From contig CAKSHB010000051.1 in assembly GCA_934456295.1 (NCBI GenBank), forward strand, positions 1 through 9,913: 9,913 bases of DNA. The letters run 5' to 3'. Below, piece after piece: positions 7,146 to 9,913 of the stretch. The DNA comes from an uncultured Clostridia bacterium (lineage in GTDB: Bacteria > Bacillota > Clostridia > UBA1381 > UMGS1253). The notes below the pieces were generated by a model. That model had not been told where the DNA came from and searched no databases. It was given only the letters and a program-made list of their open reading frames with translations. Both the position numbers and the translations under genes were made by a program. Position 1 is the first letter of the stretch. The number at the start of each line of letters is the position of its first letter.

Positions 7146-8493
7146 AATATCAATAAAATTAAAGGTTACGCTTTGGTATATATTAGTAATGACCGTAATA
7201 TCGGGTACGGTTCTGCTTGCGATGATGTCATTAAGCCGCGGACTTGTTATGCATGATGCAACGGCGAGAATTATAGGAACGGTTGAGGATTTGTCACGGA
7301 AAACCGTAAATCCGCGCGGAGAGGTGCGCGTTATGCCCGGGTTCAGGTTTTTTGACAAAGGCGTATATGCGGCTTTATATGACAGTGAAAAAAACATAAT
7401 CGGCGGGGAAATCCCGTTTGAGTTTGAAAGTGAGATAGAGTTTTGTGACGATGATTTGAAGCAGGCAACAAGCGGAGGAGAAAAATATCTGACGTATGTA
7501 AAAGAGGTGCGCGTTAATAATGGCAGCAGCATGTGGATAAAGGCCGTTATGCCAATATCGGCAGAAAGCCGTATGCTGCAAAGTGTCGGCACGACGAATG
7601 TAATAATTGCGCTTATACTTATACTGGCTGCTGCAGGGGGCGGATATCTTATTATAAAACACTCGTTCAAGCCTGTGGACAAAATCAGCAAAACGGCAAA
7701 GGAAATCAGTGAAAGCAGCGATTTGACGCGCCGCATCAATATGGGGGGCGGCAATGATGAGATTTATCGGCTTGCAGACACCTTTGACCGTATGCTCGAT
7801 AAAATAGAGGCGACGCTTGAGAATGAGAAACAGTTTACGTCCGATGCGTCGCATGAACTGCGCACGCCTGTGGCAGTGATAAATTCCGAATGTGAGTATA
7901 TTATTGACTGCGCAAAGAACCTTGATGAAGCAAAGGAGTCTGTTTTGTCAATCAAGCATCAGAGCGATAAAATGTCAAAGCTGATATCGGAGCTTCTGAC
8001 GATATCGAGAATGGATAAAAATACGCAGAAAACAAATTTTGAGGACGTTGATATAAGCGAGCTTTTGTCGTTTGTGTGCGATGAACAGGAGGAAATTCAT
8101 GACGGCACGATATCGCTTGTGAAAAGCATAAAACCGGAAATCCATGCAGAGGCAGACCGCTTTCTGCTGACAAGGCTCTTTATAAATCTGATAAGCAATG
8201 CATATCAGTACGGTAGGGAAAACGGTGAGATAAAAGTAATGCTTGACGAAAATGACGGCAGTGTTGCGTTTACGGTTTCCGATAACGGGATAGGGATTTC
8301 TGCGGAAAATCTGCCGAAGATATGGGAGAGATTTTATCAGGTGGACACATCGAGGTCTAATGAGAACGGAAGCATGGGGCTCGGGCTTTCGATGGTAAAG
8401 TGGATTGCGGAATGTCACGGCGGAAAGGTCACGGCAGAGAGTAAGCTCGGAGAGGGTACGGTATTTTCATTTACAATGCCGAAAAGAAAATAA
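7138..8493 (+). CDS. Sensor histidine kinase, partner of the OmpR-family regulator
   Basis: This 451-residue membrane kinase is the sensor of the pair. A first membrane segment (about 9-31) and a second (about 153-174) enclose an extracytoplasmic domain of about 120 residues with no motif I recognise. A HAMP linker follows (about 175-228). The dimerisation domain has the phosphorylated His239 in FTSDASHELRTP (233-244). The ATP-binding domain is complete: N box with Asn350 and Asn354 (FINLISNAYQYG), G1 box DNGIGI (382-387), F box WERFYQVDTSRS (396-407) and G2 box GLGLS (414-418). The ATG at 7138 overlaps the regulator's stop and has GAGGGA (7127-7132) 5 nt upstream inside the regulator gene. 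Catalytic residues are intact, so it should both phosphorylate and likely dephosphorylate the regulator. The sensed signal cannot be deduced. Confidence 0.96.
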   Translation: MSKISIKLKVTLWYILVMTVISGTVLLAMMSLSRGLVMHDATARIIGTVEDLSRKTVNPRGEVRVMPGFRFFDKGVYAALYDSEKNIIGGEIPFEFESEIEFCDDDLKQATSGGEKYLTYVKEVRVNNGSSMWIKAVMPISAESRMLQSVGTTNVIIALILILAAAGGGYLIIKHSFKPVDKISKTAKEISESSDLTRRINMGGGNDEIYRLADTFDRMLDKIEATLENEKQFTSDASHELRTPVAVINSECEYIIDCAKNLDEAKESVLSIKHQSDKMSKLISELLTISRMDKNTQKTNFEDVDISELLSFVCDEQEEIHDGTISLVKSIKPEIHAEADRFLLTRLFINLISNAYQYGRENGEIKVMLDENDGSVAFTVSDNGIGISAENLPKIWERFYQVDTSRSNENGSMGLGLSMVKWIAECHGGKVTAESKLGEGTVFSFTMPKRK

Positions 8494-8528
8494 AAATTAC
8501 TGCCGGCATATGTGACTTTGAGTGTTTG

Positions 8529-8572
8529 ATTATGCACAGTGACGATATAATGGCGTTGGTTTGTTGCATAAT
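8529..8572. repeat. 8-bp inverted repeat enclosing a TATAAT upstream of sigH
   Basis: ATTATGCA (8529-8536) and its exact complement TGCATAAT (8565-8572) flank 28 bp that contain a TATAAT (8546-8551). No good -35 is correctly spaced from that hexamer (TGTTTG at 17 bp), so promoter activity is uncertain. The pair could be a split operator or a weak hairpin. Confidence 0.4.
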
Positions 8573-8578
8573 GTCGAA
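8572..8578 (+). promoter_or_regulatory. Candidate Spo0A box (0A box) upstream of sigH
   Basis: TGTCGAA matches the 0A-box core TGNCGAA exactly and lies 58 bp upstream of the sigH -35. A 10-mer CATAATGTCG containing its first bases recurs at 8666-8675 at the start of the sigH transcript, there continuing as TGTCGGC. A 7-mer of this degeneracy has roughly a one in eight chance of appearing in this 255-bp region, so this is only suggestive. Confidence 0.35.
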
Positions 8579-8589
8579 AAAATGTTAAA

Positions 8590-8634
8590 AAAATCAAAAA
8601 AAATTGGCTGATGTATCATATATTTTTTGATTTT
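8590..8634. repeat. 12-bp perfect A/T inverted repeat just before the sigH -35
   Basis: AAAATCAAAAAA (8590-8601) and TTTTTTGATTTT (8623-8634) are exact reverse complements separated by 21 bp, and TGATGTATCA (8609-8618) forms a further small palindrome in the loop. The right arm ends 2 bp before the -35 at 8637. It contains almost no G/C, so it would be a weak terminator for the kinase gene; a bent A-tract UP element or an operator is as likely. Confidence 0.5.
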
Positions 8635-8636
8635 GC

Positions 8637-8665
8637 TTGACTTTTGAAGTTTTTGTGCGTATAAT
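8637..8665 (+). promoter_or_regulatory. Sigma-A-type promoter for sigH
   Basis: TTGACT (8637-8642, one mismatch) and a perfect TATAAT (8660-8665) are separated by 17 bp. Transcription would start near 8672, giving a 5' leader of about 77 nt before the ATG at 8749. In that leader TGCGT (8689-8693) can pair with ACGCA (8712-8716) and TCGG (8673-8676) with CCGA, so it may be structured. Confidence 0.82.
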
Positions 8666-8748
8666 CATAATGTCGGCAGCTTTTAAGGTGCGTTTATGAC
8701 AGATGCTTAAGACGCAAAACCGATATGTATTCACGGAGGCGGGAGCAG

Positions 8749-9387
8749 ATGATAAAAAAAGATGAAACAGCGTATGCTTCGCTTTCTGACGAACAGTTAG
8801 CGGTTATGGCGCAAAAAGGTAATGTCGGCGCGACTGAATATATTTTGGACAAATACAAGGCTCTTGTTAAAGCGCGCGCTCATGCTTATTTTTTAATCGG
8901 GGCAGATCATGAGGATATAATTCAGGAGGGCATGATAGGGCTTTATAAGGCGATACGGGATTTCAGAGAGGATAAGCAATCAAGCTTTTCCGCATTTGCC
9001 GATTTATGTGCAACGAGGCAGATTGTTACGGCAATAAAAAGTGCAACCAGATTGAAGCATACGCCGCTGAATAACTATGTGTCGCTGAACAAGCCGATAT
9101 ATGAAGATGAATCGGAAAAAACGCTTATAGATTTGATGGCTGAAACGATTGTGTCGGATCCGGAGCAGATTGTGATTAATGATGAATCGTTTCGGAATAT
9201 ACACAAAAAGATTTACGAATGTTTGAGTAAGTTTGAGAGAAGCGTTTTAAGGCTTTATCTGGACGGGAAAAGCTATCATGAGATTTCGCTGGTTTTGGAC
9301 AGAACGCCGAAATCAATAGACAATGCACTCCAGAGGATAAAGAAAAAGCTTGAGGCACAGATAGGGCTGGCGGAACAGCACGACTGA
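8749..9387 (+). CDS. sigH: RNA polymerase sigma factor SigH (Spo0H, sigma-30 type)
   Basis: SigH directs RNA polymerase to early stationary-phase and sporulation promoters, including genes of the Spo0A phosphorelay. The 212-residue protein matches the family almost end to end (B. subtilis SigH is 218 residues). Region 2 has AYFLIGADHEDIIQEG (46-61) and MIGLYKAIRDF (62-72), TRQIVTAIKSATR (89-101) and the characteristic VSLNKPIYEDES (111-122). Region 4 (about 157-203) has SYHEISLVLDRT (175-186) and KSIDNALQRIKKKL (188-201), the -35-recognising helix-turn-helix. The ATG at 8749 is chosen because GGAGG (8735-8739) lies 9 nt upstream; the in-frame ATG at 8725 has no ribosome binding site and would place GGAGG inside the gene. 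It is not followed by the rpmG-secE-nusG cluster that accompanies it in Bacillus; its neighbours here are a two-component system and a small zinc protein. Confidence 0.95.
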   Translation: MIKKDETAYASLSDEQLAVMAQKGNVGATEYILDKYKALVKARAHAYFLIGADHEDIIQEGMIGLYKAIRDFREDKQSSFSAFADLCATRQIVTAIKSATRLKHTPLNNYVSLNKPIYEDESEKTLIDLMAETIVSDPEQIVINDESFRNIHKKIYECLSKFERSVLRLYLDGKSYHEISLVLDRTPKSIDNALQRIKKKLEAQIGLAEQHD

Positions 9388-9431
9388 CTTTGGGATAAAT
9401 TAAAAACGGGGTCTGAGAATTTTGTAAATTT

Positions 9432-9449
9432 GCCCTAAGGGCTTATTTT
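9432..9449 (+). terminator. Short intrinsic terminator after sigH
   Basis: GCCC (9432-9435) and GGGC (9439-9442) close a TAA triloop and are followed by TTATTTT. The flanking AAAT before and ATTT after can extend the stem past a small internal loop. It is 44 bp after the sigH stop. The stem is short, so read-through to the next gene is possible. Confidence 0.5.
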
Positions 9450-9539
9450 GTATCTCTGAATGGCTGTACATGGCGCGGAAGAATTTCGGCTGCAATGGCA
9501 ATCACAGGGAAAACCATTATTCAAAGTGAGGGGATAAAA

Positions 9540-9809
9540 ATGTACGAGGACAAAACATTAGTATGTAAGGATTGCGGCGGGGAATTTGTATTTACTGCAG
9601 GCGAGCAGGAGTTTTATGCCGAAAAGGGTTTTGAGAATGAGCCGCAGCGCTGCAAGGATTGCCGCACGGCAAGAAAAGCAGCTATCAGACAGTCAAGAGA
9701 GATGCACGATGTTATATGTGCCGACTGCGGAGCGCCCACACAGGTACCGTTTCTTCCGAAAGATGACAGACCGGTATACTGCAGCAAGTGCTTTGAGAAC
9801 CACAGATAG
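9540..9809 (+). CDS. Small zinc-ribbon protein with four CxxC knuckles (CxxC-x17-CxxC type)
   Basis: This 89-residue protein has four CxxC pairs: Cys9/Cys12, Cys38/Cys41, Cys60/Cys63 and Cys81/Cys84, so it should bind two zinc ions. The first half (KTLVCKDCG to QRCKDC) matches the small zinc-binding domain containing the sequence FVFTAGEQEFYAEKGF (16-31), found in many uncharacterised bacterial proteins. The second half has the CxxC-x17-CxxC spacing exactly (Cys63 to Cys81 encloses 17 residues). Between them lies a basic stretch, RTARKAAIRQSR (42-53), that could contact nucleic acid. The ATG at 9540 follows GAGGGG (9528-9533) by 6 nt; an in-frame ATG at 9495 has no ribosome binding site. No clear promoter was found, so expression may come from sigH read-through. 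Function is unknown; a ribosome- or nucleic-acid-associated role is only a guess. Confidence 0.85.
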   Translation: MYEDKTLVCKDCGGEFVFTAGEQEFYAEKGFENEPQRCKDCRTARKAAIRQSREMHDVICADCGAPTQVPFLPKDDRPVYCSKCFENHR

Positions 9810-9833
9810 TATTTTTTAAAATACATATATGTG

Positions 9834-9862
9834 AAAAAAGTCCGGATTTTCCGGACTTTTTT
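9834..9862. terminator. Strong intrinsic terminator, likely bidirectional
   Basis: A perfect 12-bp stem AAAAAAGTCCGG (9834-9845) / CCGGACTTTTTT (9851-9862) encloses an ATTTT loop. The A run on one side and T run on the other make it usable from both strands. It lies 24 bp after the zinc-protein stop. The final 51 bp (9863-9913) contain no recognisable gene, only a repeated GATAAATTATT; a convergent gene ending there would share this terminator. Confidence 0.92.
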
Positions 9863-9913
9863 ATGTATGCATATTTCATTGATAAATTATTGCCGATAAA
9901 TTATTTTCCGTCG

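Noticed and set aside
8501..8508. The 8-bp palindrome TGCCGGCA just after the kinase stop.
   Set aside because: It is too short, has no loop and no T tract, and is not repeated elsewhere in the window, so no function can be supported.
8666..8748. Resemblance of GACGCAAAACC in the sigH leader to the conserved core of the cyclic-di-GMP-I riboswitch.
   Set aside because: The rest of the aptamer (the GGGCAAACC segment, GAAA tetraloop and receptor, and closing stem) is absent, so the match is a short coincidence.
1..9913. Search for CRISPR arrays, tRNA genes, transposases, toxin-antitoxin pairs or phage and defence genes.
   Set aside because: No spaced repeat array, cloverleaf with CCA-type end, DDE transposase or defence motif was seen; every long stretch is accounted for by the genes listed.

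Overview
The window looks like a chromosomal piece of an anaerobic, endospore-forming member of the Firmicutes, most likely class Clostridia. The basis is a nearly complete spoVAD gene, a sigH (Spo0H-type) sigma factor, a rubrerythrin, strong GGAGG-type ribosome binding sites, consensus TTGACA/TATAAT promoters and moderate AT richness. Genus cannot be fixed from the sequence. No tRNA, rRNA, CRISPR array, insertion sequence, integrase or phage gene was seen.

Layout: (1) 1-1583, minus strand: rubrerythrin followed 46 bp later by spoVAD, whose last roughly 25 codons run off the left edge. (2) 1584-1817: a divergent intergenic region with a 16-bp direct repeat of 21-bp period just upstream of a good extended -10 promoter. 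(3) 1818-4157: a 779-residue cytoplasmic GH42-like glycoside hydrolase. (4) 4180-6292: a consensus promoter followed by three closely spaced genes (VanZ-like membrane protein, 6-phosphogluconolactonase-like beta-propeller, DNA-deoxyinosine glycosylase), probably one operon. (5) 6293-8493: a leader with a terminator-like hairpin, then an overlapping OmpR-family response regulator and sensor histidine kinase. (6) 8494-9387: a 255-bp regulatory region with inverted repeats, an exact Spo0A-box core and a consensus promoter, then sigH. (7) 9388-9862: a short hairpin terminator, a small four-CxxC zinc-binding protein and a strong intrinsic terminator.

How the genes relate: spoVAD (dipicolinic acid uptake into the forespore) and sigH (entry into sporulation) are both sporulation genes but lie at opposite ends on opposite strands. 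Rubrerythrin (peroxide detoxification) and deoxyinosine glycosylase (repair of deaminated adenine) are stress and repair functions. The lactonase and the hydrolase are carbohydrate metabolism. The two-component pair has no obvious target gene except possibly its neighbours.

Most of the window is ordinary housekeeping and accessory content. The points worth a second look are regulatory: the terminator hairpin in front of the two-component operon, a 15-base motif shared by that leader and the sigH leader, the inverted repeats and 0A box upstream of sigH, and the 21-bp-phased repeat before the hydrolase. The hydrolase itself also appears divergent from characterised families.
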